A DNA stretch of 64,000 nt from Ignavibacteriota bacterium (GTDB lineage: Bacteria > Bacteroidota > Ignavibacteria > UBA10030 > SZUA-254). Positions 26,902-33,323 of this stretch are shown in pieces; the stretch's first letter is position 1, and the number at the start of each line of letters is the position of its first letter. The stretch is taken from contig JACREZ010000027.1 of NCBI GenBank assembly GCA_016212665.1, forward strand, positions 1 to 64,000, given 5' to 3'. The notes below the pieces were generated by a model that had not been told where the DNA came from, searched no databases, and worked only from the letters and a program-made list of their open reading frames with translations. A program made the translations under genes and the position numbers.

Positions 26902-28038
26902 ATGTCTTGGAAATCAATCATAGGGCAAGAGCGGGTAAAGAATCAACTGACGACGATTCTTGAACAGAACCGCCTCGCGCACGCGTATCTTTTCACAGGT
27001 CCCGATGGAGTCGGTAAAGATGCAACTGCGATTGAACTTGCAAAAATAGTCAATTGTGAAAAGCAAAAAGCAAAGGCGTGTGACAAGTGTTCGAGTTGTC
27101 TTCAGGTGATTTCTCTCCAGCATCCAAACCTCCATTTGATATTTTCTTTGCCTGTCGGAAAAGGTGAAACATCGGAAGATTCGCCGATTGAAAAACTTTC
27201 GAACGATGACATTCAGGCGATTCAGGAACAGATTGAATTAAAAAGTAAAAATCTGTATTACGACATAGTTGTTGCAAAAGCGAACAACATCAAAGTGAAC
27301 AGCATCCGCGAAATGCGAAGACAATCGTCCATGTCAACGCTGACGAATGGGAAGAAAGTATTCATCATTCTTGATGCAGAAAATCTGAGGGAAGAATCTG
27401 CAAACGCGATGTTGAAGACGCTTGAAGAACCACAGTCGAACACGCTTATCATTCTCACCTCATCCCACAGCGACCAACTGAAAGCGACCATTGTTTCGCG
27501 CTGTCAGTTGGTAAAGTTTGATTATTTATCGGAAGACGAAATAAAATCGGCATTAGTCGAAAACAAAGAGATGAAAGAAGTAGAGGCAGAGAGTGTTGCC
27601 CGTATGGCGAACGGAAGTTATGCCCGCGCACTTGAGTTGCTTGAAAGTGATTTCCTTGAGATGCGAAAATTGGCTGTTGATATTCTTCGCACGATGTTGT
27701 ATCGTTCGAAGGAAGATTTGTTCAAACTGATTGAGCAGATTACTTCGCAGTACGAGCGTTCGGATGTCGAGCGATTATTCGGGTTGATGCAATCGTGGTT
27801 GCGCGATTCGATGTCGCTACAATCCGGGAACGAGCGTATCGTTAACGTGGATGATGAAGCGGCAATCAAAAAATTTTCAGCCGTACACTCGAACGTTCAA
27901 TACGGAAAAGTCTTCGAATCGCTTGAAAAATCGGTTTCCCTTCTGAACAAAAATGTGTATATTCCGCTCGTTATGTTGAATCTGACGGCTGATTTACAAC
28001 AGCACATTCTCAAACCAAATCTCAAACCCCGAAACTAA
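26902..28038 (+). CDS. holB: DNA polymerase III delta-prime subunit
   Basis: A clamp-loader subunit of 378 aa. Walker A is in HAYLFTGPDGVGKDATAIEL. The zinc-module cysteines are in CDKCSSC with a preceding CEK. NAMLKTLEEPQSNTLIILTSS carries sensor 1, and the SRC motif is in TIVSRCQLVKF. The first residues (SWKSIIGQERVKNQL) are typical. The last ten residues (LKPNLKPRN) are encoded by the AAACC-word repeat, which also contains the stop codon. Confidence 0.9.
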   Translation: MSWKSIIGQERVKNQLTTILEQNRLAHAYLFTGPDGVGKDATAIELAKIVNCEKQKAKACDKCSSCLQVISLQHPNLHLIFSLPVGKGETSEDSPIEKLSNDDIQAIQEQIELKSKNLYYDIVVAKANNIKVNSIREMRRQSSMSTLTNGKKVFIILDAENLREESANAMLKTLEEPQSNTLIILTSSHSDQLKATIVSRCQLVKFDYLSEDEIKSALVENKEMKEVEAESVARMANGSYARALELLESDFLEMRKLAVDILRTMLYRSKEDLFKLIEQITSQYERSDVERLFGLMQSWLRDSMSLQSGNERIVNVDDEAAIKKFSAVHSNVQYGKVFESLEKSVSLLNKNVYIPLVMLNLTADLQQHILKPNLKPRN

Positions 28039-28040
28039 CA
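28008..28040. repeat. AAACC-word repeat at the holB 3' end
   Basis: The words CTCAAACC, CTCAAACCCC and GAAAC follow in series over the last holB codons and its stop. The same words occur inside metG (29789-29822), cysS (56391-56421) and a phosphatidyltransferase gene (60188-60224). Confidence 0.65.
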
Positions 28041-28049
28041 GAGTCATCA

Positions 28050-30143
28050 GTGGAAAAACAGTTCAAACGAATTCTTATCACAGCGGCATTGCCGTACGCA
28101 AACGGAAAAATTCATCTTGGTCATCTTGCGGGAGCGTATTTGCCTGCCGATATTTATGCGCGCTTCCAACGCTCGAAGAAACGCGATGTGTTGTTCATTT
28201 GCGGTTCGGATGAACACGGTGTTCCGATAACTATCACCGCCGAAAATGAAAAGACAACTCCGCAAGCAGTGGTTGACCGTTACCACGCGTTAAACAAGGA
28301 AGCGTTTGATAAATTCGGGATGACGTTTGATAATTATTCCCGCACGTCGTTGCCGTTGCATCATGAAACGGCGAAAGAGTTTTTTGTAAAGATGCACGAG
28401 GCGGGAATCCTCAAAGAGAAAAAAGAGAAGCAACTGTTTGATGAAAAAGCACAAATGTTTCTTCCTGACCGTTACGTCGAAGGAACGTGCCCGAAATGCG
28501 GAAGCACGGATGCGCGCGGCGACCAATGTGAAAAATGCGGAACGTTTCTCAGCCCGCTTGATTTAATCAACCCGAAAAGTAAAATTACCGGTGAAACACC
28601 GACCGTGCGAGAAACGACGCATTGGTATTTTCCGCTTGGAGCGTATCAGCAGAAACTCGAACAATTTGTTCGCGACTCAAACGAACGGGATGGGTGGAAA
28701 GATAACGTGCTACAATATTGTCAGAGTTGGTTCAAAGAGGGATTGCAGGATAGAGCGGTAACACGCGATTTGAATTGGGGTGTTCAGGTTCCAATCAAAG
28801 GATTTGAAAATAAAGTTCTCTACGTTTGGTTTGATGCAGTGCTTGGCTACATTTCGGGAACGAAGGAATGGTCGAATAATATTGGTAAGCCGGACAAATG
28901 GAAAGAGTATTGGCTTGACGATGCAACAAAGTACATTGCATTCATTGGCAAAGATAACGTGGTATTTCATTGTATTGTTTTTCCGGCGATGCTGATGGCG
29001 TGGAACGAGAACAGCAAAGACAAATATATATTTCCTGAGAATGTTCCGGCTAATGAGTTCTTAAATTTTCAGGGACAGAAGTTTTCTAAAAGCCGCGGTT
29101 GGGGAATTGATGTTGATGAGTTTCTCGCAGAGTTTCCCGCCGACTCGCTCCGCTACACGCTGACGATGAACTTACCGGAATCCCGTGATGCTGATTTTTA
29201 TTGGAAAGATTTTCAAGCGCGGCACAACAACGAACTTGCGGATATTCTCGGTAACTTTGTCAATCGCACGCTGACGTTTGTTCAAACAAAATTCGGAGGG
29301 AAGGTTCCTTCCATTCCCAATGCAAAATCACTTTGGACGAACGAAGGTGAATCGTCTGATGAAGCGTTGATGAACCAACTAACTTCATGCAAGGATAAAG
29401 CGGCAGCGTTCTTTGAAAAGTATAAATTCCGTGATGGCGTGTTAGAAGTAATGAATCTTGCCCGATACTGCAACAAGTATTTCAATGATAACACGCCGTG
29501 GAAAACAATCAAAGAAAATCCAGAGCGTTGCGCATTGACAATCAATCTTTGTTTGCAGATGGTTCGCAACTTGGCAATTCTTGTCGAGCCGGTGATTCCA
29601 TATTCAGCAAATAAGATTTGGAAAATTCTCAATCTCGAAGGTTCTCCATCGCAAGCGGGATGGGATGCATTTTCATTAAATGGATTAGTAGACAACCATC
29701 TTTTAGGTCATCCGGAAATTCTTTTTGCAAAGATTGAAGATGAAGTGATTGAAAAGCAAATTGCCAAACTTCCATCTCCAACTCAGGAAGTCAAACCTCA
29801 AACCACGAACCTCAAACCGACAATCACAATTGATGACTTCAAAAAGATTGACCTCCGTATTGCAAAGGTTCTCGAAGCCGAAAGAGTCCCGAAGTCGGAA
29901 AAACTTTTGAAACTCCAAATTTTGGTTGGTGATGAAAAGCGGCAACTCGTGGCAGGTATTGCACAACACTACAAACCGGAAGAATTGGTTGGAAAGAAGA
30001 TTGTTGTTGTTGTAAATCTTCAACCTGCAAAAATTATGGGACAGGAATCCCGTGGTATGTTACTCGCCGCTTCCGATACCGACGGACATCTCACGATACT
30101 TTCTGTGGAGAAAGATATTGGTGAGGGGAGTGTGGTGAAGTAA
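28050..30143 (+). CDS. metG: Methionyl-tRNA synthetase
   Basis: Class I synthetase of 697 aa with a GTG start. The HIGH-type motif is HLGHLAG in LPYANGKIHLGHLAGAYL. The zinc knuckle is CPKCGSTDARGDQCEKCG. The KMSKS equivalent is KFSKSRG. The anticodon domain runs to about 570. A C-terminal tRNA-binding (Trbp111/EMAP-like) domain starts near 595 (IDLRIAKVLEAERVPKSEKL). The linker between these two domains (about 580-592, KPQTTNLKP) is encoded by an AAACC-word repeat. It starts 11 nt after holB. Confidence 0.96.
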   Translation: MEKQFKRILITAALPYANGKIHLGHLAGAYLPADIYARFQRSKKRDVLFICGSDEHGVPITITAENEKTTPQAVVDRYHALNKEAFDKFGMTFDNYSRTSLPLHHETAKEFFVKMHEAGILKEKKEKQLFDEKAQMFLPDRYVEGTCPKCGSTDARGDQCEKCGTFLSPLDLINPKSKITGETPTVRETTHWYFPLGAYQQKLEQFVRDSNERDGWKDNVLQYCQSWFKEGLQDRAVTRDLNWGVQVPIKGFENKVLYVWFDAVLGYISGTKEWSNNIGKPDKWKEYWLDDATKYIAFIGKDNVVFHCIVFPAMLMAWNENSKDKYIFPENVPANEFLNFQGQKFSKSRGWGIDVDEFLAEFPADSLRYTLTMNLPESRDADFYWKDFQARHNNELADILGNFVNRTLTFVQTKFGGKVPSIPNAKSLWTNEGESSDEALMNQLTSCKDKAAAFFEKYKFRDGVLEVMNLARYCNKYFNDNTPWKTIKENPERCALTINLCLQMVRNLAILVEPVIPYSANKIWKILNLEGSPSQAGWDAFSLNGLVDNHLLGHPEILFAKIEDEVIEKQIAKLPSPTQEVKPQTTNLKPTITIDDFKKIDLRIAKVLEAERVPKSEKLLKLQILVGDEKRQLVAGIAQHYKPEELVGKKIVVVVNLQPAKIMGQESRGMLLAASDTDGHLTILSVEKDIGEGSVVK
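29781..29830. repeat. AAACC-word repeat in frame within metG
   Basis: The run ACTCAGGAAG, TCAAACC, TCAAACCACGAACC, TCAAACCG and CAATCACAAT encodes the linker QEVKPQTTNLKPTIT between the anticodon-binding and tRNA-binding domains. The frame is kept open. Confidence 0.7.
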
Positions 30144-30196
30144 TGCTATGCTAATAAGTATGTTTGTTTAGATTTTGATTAGTAATATATTTAACT

Positions 30197-30457
30197 ATGG
30201 ATATACTTTGGGACGAGGAGAAAAATCGAAAACTTAAAGAAACTCGCGGAATTGCTTTTGAAGAAATATCTCAGATAATACTCGATGGTAATTATCTCGC
30301 TATTCTCGAAAACCCTTCCCGACCAGAGCAAATGATTTTTGTGTTACCTTACAAAGGATACACACATGTTGTTCCATTCATTGTTGATAATGATGAGAAT
30401 ATCGTTTTAAAAACTGTATTTCCAAGTAGGAAATTCCATAAAATGTATGCAAAGTAA
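30197..30457 (+). CDS. BrnT-like toxin of a type II toxin-antitoxin pair
   Basis: A compact protein of 86 aa. ILWDEEKNRKLKETRGIAFEEI resembles the start of BrnT/DUF497 toxins (WDExKNxxNxxKHGxxFEEA), and the tail IVLKTVFPSRKFHKMY resembles their RxISARxxxxxEr end in position. BrnT is a ribosome-independent RNase. A CopG/BrnA-like gene overlaps or directly follows its stop codon, supporting a TA pair. TATGTTTG at about 30158-30165 may be a -7 element, without a clear TTG partner. The family call is moderate. Confidence 0.6.
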   Translation: MDILWDEEKNRKLKETRGIAFEEISQIILDGNYLAILENPSRPEQMIFVLPYKGYTHVVPFIVDNDENIVLKTVFPSRKFHKMYAK

Positions 30458-30761
30458 AACCATGAAAACTAAACTTGATTCTTTAGAAAGACAAATTGAA
30501 AACTCTGCGGATGAATTTCGCCCATTATCGGAAAAGAAGCAGCGAAGAGTAGAAACTATTATTCGGCACGCTCGGAAAAGCAGAAGTGTAAGTATTCGGA
30601 TTGCCGAAAGCATACTTGAAGAACTCAAACGACGTTCGGCACGAGAAGGACTTCCTTATCAAACATTAATTGCAAGCATTTTGCATAAATATGTAACAGA
30701 CCAATTAGTTGATGAGACGATAATACGAAAATCATTGAAATACATTTCTACACCTCAATAA
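30447..30761 (+). CDS. CopG/BrnA-like antitoxin
   Basis: A 104 aa protein. RSVSIRIAESILEELKRRSAREGLPYQTLIASILHKYV is the ribbon-helix-helix pattern of CopG/BrnA-type antitoxins, in which the RHH domain binds the operon operator. The N-terminal half is charged and helical. ATG 30447 overlaps the toxin stop; ATG 30462 is an alternative giving 99 aa. Confidence 0.75.
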   Translation: MQSKTMKTKLDSLERQIENSADEFRPLSEKKQRRVETIIRHARKSRSVSIRIAESILEELKRRSAREGLPYQTLIASILHKYVTDQLVDETIIRKSLKYISTPQ

Positions 30762-30777
30762 TATTTTGTCTGGTAAA

Positions 30778-30905
30778 AGATGGAGGCTGTCCGAATAGTC
30801 CTTCATCATTCGACATTCATTGTTCGACATTTGATATTTGAGTAAATAACTAATATCGAATGACGAATTCTGAACTCCGAACTACTTTTTGGACAACCAC
30901 CATCT
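30778..30905. repeat. Imperfect long inverted repeat between convergent genes
   Basis: AGATGGAGGCTGTCC (30778-30792) is matched by GGACAACCACCATCT (30891-30905), 13 of 15 paired. Similarity continues inward through ATTCG/CGAAT words (ATTCGACATTCATTG, AATGACGAATTC). It can form a long imperfect hairpin between the antitoxin (+) and DinB (-) genes. It could be a MITE-like element or a two-way terminator. Confidence 0.65.
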
Positions 30906-30920
30906 AACTTCGGTTCCAAA

Positions 30921-31382
30921 TCATCGTGAACCCCATTCCCAAAGTCCGTATTGAATCTTTTGGTCAACCGCGTGACCGGATTGTTTCAGGGTAAGCATAA
31001 TCTGTCCCCGGTGATGGCTTTCGTGGGAAACTAAATACCCGAAGAAAGCGGCTGGATGCGGCTTGAACCCTTTGATTTTTCCTTCCTTAAAACCATTCTC
31101 TAATAACAACGCAATTGCTTTTGCGCTTTTGGTTAATTCCGTTGTGAGAAGTTTTTTAGAAAGTTTGGTCTCTTTTTCAATTTTTGTTTGTCCTATAAGC
31201 AAGTCGGGATTTGCCGCTTTCAGCCACATCAATCGCACGTTGTGAATGTGCGCGAATTGCTCTCCGACATTTCTTCCTTTTGAGGCAGAGATGTCAGCCA
31301 AATGTTCTTCTTTGATTGCATCTAAGAGATACAGATTGATTCTGTTGTGGATGCCCCACGTTTCGAGAATTTGTTGTGTCAT
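30921..31382 (-). CDS. DinB family protein
   Basis: A four-helix-bundle protein of 153 aa from the DinB/YfiT-like superfamily. Metal-ligand histidines are visible in FAHIHNVRLMWL and in VSHESHHRGQIMLTLKQSGH. Members act as metal-dependent thiol transferases or stress proteins; the substrate here is unknown. It is convergent with the toxin-antitoxin pair and lies 36 nt from the REP-like copy at 31419. Confidence 0.88.
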   Translation of the reverse strand: MTQQILETWGIHNRINLYLLDAIKEEHLADISASKGRNVGEQFAHIHNVRLMWLKAANPDLLIGQTKIEKETKLSKKLLTTELTKSAKAIALLLENGFKEGKIKGFKPHPAAFFGYLVSHESHHRGQIMLTLKQSGHAVDQKIQYGLWEWGSR

Positions 31383-31418
31383 TGTTTTTACTCCTACGGT
31401 TTATCTGGTACGCGCAAT

Positions 31419-31445
31419 CTGGGAGGCAGTTGTACTGCCGACCCC
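31419..31445 (+). repeat. Partial copy of the RAYT-associated palindrome
   Basis: 26 nt, CTGGGAGGCAGTTGTACTGC followed by CGACCC, are identical to the first part of the full element at 32044. It contains the hairpin GGCAG-TTGTA-CTGCC. It lies 10 nt beyond the 3' end of the transposase gene. Confidence 0.85.
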
Positions 31446-31454
31446 GCTTTATGA

Positions 31455-32000
31455 TTAATGTAAACATTCAACATGAAAAACAGTATTATCGTTATGAACA
31501 TAATTTCGTGCGCTGGAATAAACCCAATGTTCAGGTTGATCAACATATCCTTTTCTCACCGGATTGTCATGGAGGTATTTCAACTTTTCCTGAAACATAA
31601 ATCCGTCTTCAACAAGAATAGGGTGGTTGCCGTCAATCCAAACTTTATGCTCATTGCCACGTTCTTCTAAAAGAGCCGCTTGCTGAAATATCATGAGCGT
31701 TGAGGTGCGATGATCTTCCTGAAGCGTTTCAATAATCTTTCCCGCTGTGAAGCGTTTGAAATCTCTCATCGTATCGGAGAGCCGATGAGTGAGGGAGCCG
31801 GCAGCAATCAGATGAATATGATTCGGCATTATGACATAACCGGCAACACGCAGTTCCTTCTTCTCCTGGCAGTGTTTCAGACTTTGAATCAATATTTCAA
31901 AATATTTGTGAGAGAGAAAGATTGCCGTCCAGTCAACTATTGTTGCAGTGAGAAAGTAGAATTCAGTTTCTTTTTCTTCAATTATTTTCCAATGAGACAT
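31455..32000 (-). CDS. REP-associated tyrosine transposase (RAYT), Y1/IS200-like
   Basis: A single-copy HUH/Y1 transposase of 181 aa. The metal-binding HUH motif is visible as MPNHIHLIAAG. The N-terminus WKIIEEKETEFYFLTATIVDW and the C-terminal LKYLHDNPVRKGYVDQPEHWVYSSARNY are diagnostic of the RAYT branch. RAYTs move or multiply short palindromic REP sequences in place of complete insertion sequences. The gene is flanked on both sides by copies of a palindrome (31419 and 32044), as expected for a REPtron. It appears intact. Confidence 0.92.
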   Translation of the reverse strand: MSHWKIIEEKETEFYFLTATIVDWTAIFLSHKYFEILIQSLKHCQEKKELRVAGYVIMPNHIHLIAAGSLTHRLSDTMRDFKRFTAGKIIETLQEDHRTSTLMIFQQAALLEERGNEHKVWIDGNHPILVEDGFMFQEKLKYLHDNPVRKGYVDQPEHWVYSSARNYVHNDNTVFHVECLH

Positions 32001-32043
32001 GGTTTTTATGTGTTAGTTCGGAATGTAATTCTAATTTCTATTT

Positions 32044-32100
32044 CTGGGAGGCAGTTGTACTGCCGACCCGACTGTGGTCGGGAGTGCAACTCCCTCCCAG
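32044..32100 (+). repeat. Full REP-like multi-hairpin palindrome
   Basis: A 57-nt element closed by CTGGGA (32044-32049) / TCCCAG (32095-32100). Inside are hairpins GGCAG/CTGCC (32050-32064) and CCCGAC/GTCGGG (32067-32082), and a third GGGAGT/ACTCCC (32080-32094) that overlaps the second by three bases. It lies 44 nt upstream of the RAYT start codon (minus strand). Confidence 0.88.
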
Positions 32101-32122
32101 ATGAGGGAACGCAAAACAATAA

Positions 32123-32611
32123 TCAATTAGTTGGAGAATTTGATGAATCGATTTGGATGAGTTGTTTCCCATTCCAGATGTAATACCGCGTCATCAACCA
32201 AACCGGATTCTCATTACCAAATTCTTCAAAAGTTTCTTTGTCTATTGGGTCTGTAATTAGCAAATTGCTATAAGTTTTAAATGAAGTACCATAACTTGTC
32301 GCAGGGGTGTCCATATATACATCACCTGTTTGAAGGTTAATGATAGCAAATTGCTGACAAGATGATCCGCATCCCCAATCGACGACAACATAATGCCCAG
32401 CAAAATTTGGACCTCCTGTTGCCGCTTCTTTCAAACGCGTCCGAAATTTTCGAGCATCTGGATGACTCTTTAAATTTACTTTTACTCCTTGTCCCTTGAA
32501 AATATCATCAACGAGATAATCATTAAATTCTGGATAGCGACGTGTTTGGAATCCGGTTATAAAAAGAAATACAAAACACAACAAGAAAATTACAATTTTG
32601 TAAATAACCAT
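32123..32611 (-). CDS. Secreted or membrane-anchored hypothetical protein
   Basis: A 162 aa protein with an N-terminal hydrophobic segment (IVIFLLCFVFLFITGF), so it is exported or anchored. The most conserved-looking part is GGPNFAGHYVVVDWGCGSSC, which I associate with a family of uncharacterised exported proteins; the two cysteines could form a disulfide. Its function is unknown. It is divergent from the lipoprotein gene at 32811 and sits beside the RAYT element. Confidence 0.7.
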   Translation of the reverse strand: MVIYKIVIFLLCFVFLFITGFQTRRYPEFNDYLVDDIFKGQGVKVNLKSHPDARKFRTRLKEAATGGPNFAGHYVVVDWGCGSSCQQFAIINLQTGDVYMDTPATSYGTSFKTYSNLLITDPIDKETFEEFGNENPVWLMTRYYIWNGKQLIQIDSSNSPTN

Positions 32612-32760
32612 ATTACTTAGGTACTCCTGATTACTTTTTTAATACCAATGAAGTGGTTGGGGATTTTGGCGCACTTATTTTTCTTTATTACAGAGATTCT
32701 CATTTTGATTCTGCCATAGTTTACTAATCATTTCAATATTTTCAAAGAAAAAGAACTCTT

Positions 32761-32791
32761 TTGCATTTCACTCCTAGCTTACTTATTTTGG
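32761..32791 (+). promoter_or_regulatory. Predicted promoter of the lipoprotein-TonB receptor pair
   Basis: TTG at 32761-32763, a 20-nt spacer, then TATTTTGG at 32784-32791, a near match to TAnnTTTG. It lies 19 nt before the ATG at 32811. Confidence 0.5.
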
Positions 32792-32810
32792 CATCGCTGT
32801 TTTACATGCG

Positions 32811-33323
32811 ATGAAATTTTACTCTCACATATTGACAACTGTCGTTTTCGTCTTTGTCTGTTGTTTGTTAGTCATACAAGCCGGCTGTGACCATGGACTT
32901 TCTCCCGAACCGGTTCCTCTGTACGGAATTTCGGGGACGATTTATTTTTCTCACTGGATTCCGGAGGATAGTGTGTTGCAACTTCGTGTCGTGTTGTTCA
33001 AATCGGAACCAACGAATATCTTGCTCGATGTTCTTCAAGGGAAGGCAATCTTTACCGATTCACTGAAGCCATACGGAGCGGCTTCAATTCCGTATTCGTT
33101 AACCGTTTTACCGTTGCCTGCGGGAAGATATTCGTATCTTGCCGTTGCGCTTCAGTATGGAGCGAATATCTTTTCTGATTGGAGTGTTGTGGGTGTGTAT
33201 ACGACTCCGGCAGATAGCGGACACGCCTCTTCGTTCTTTGTTCCTGCTAATGAAATGCTTCAAAGCATTAACATCAATGTGGATTTTCAAAATCTTCCGC
33301 CACAGCCGCTCATCGTACCATGA
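32811..33323 (+). CDS. Lipoprotein paired with a TonB-dependent receptor
   Basis: A 170 aa protein with a signal ending in a lipobox (LLVIQAGC), so it is a lipoprotein. The body is beta-rich (YGISGTIYFSHWIPEDSV, LPLPAGRYSYLAVALQYG) and resembles a carboxypeptidase-regulatory or prealbumin-like sandwich, but I do not recognise the family. Its stop overlaps the start of the TonB receptor by 4 nt (ATGA), so the two are coupled. It may be a surface partner for that receptor, by analogy with SusD or other lid lipoproteins. Confidence 0.75.
   Translation: MKFYSHILTTVVFVFVCCLLVIQAGCDHGLSPEPVPLYGISGTIYFSHWIPEDSVLQLRVVLFKSEPTNILLDVLQGKAIFTDSLKPYGAASIPYSLTVLPLPAGRYSYLAVALQYGANIFSDWSVVGVYTTPADSGHASSFFVPANEMLQSININVDFQNLPPQPLIVP

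Noticed and set aside
31455-32000. Possible complete IS200/IS605 insertion sequence
   Set aside because: The protein has the RAYT-type C-terminus, no TnpB is nearby, and the flanks are REP-like palindromes and not subterminal IS200 hairpins; RAYT is the better call.
31710-32183. A 157-codon plus-strand frame across the RAYT gene and its palindrome
   Set aside because: It is antisense to the intact transposase and runs through the REP-like element.
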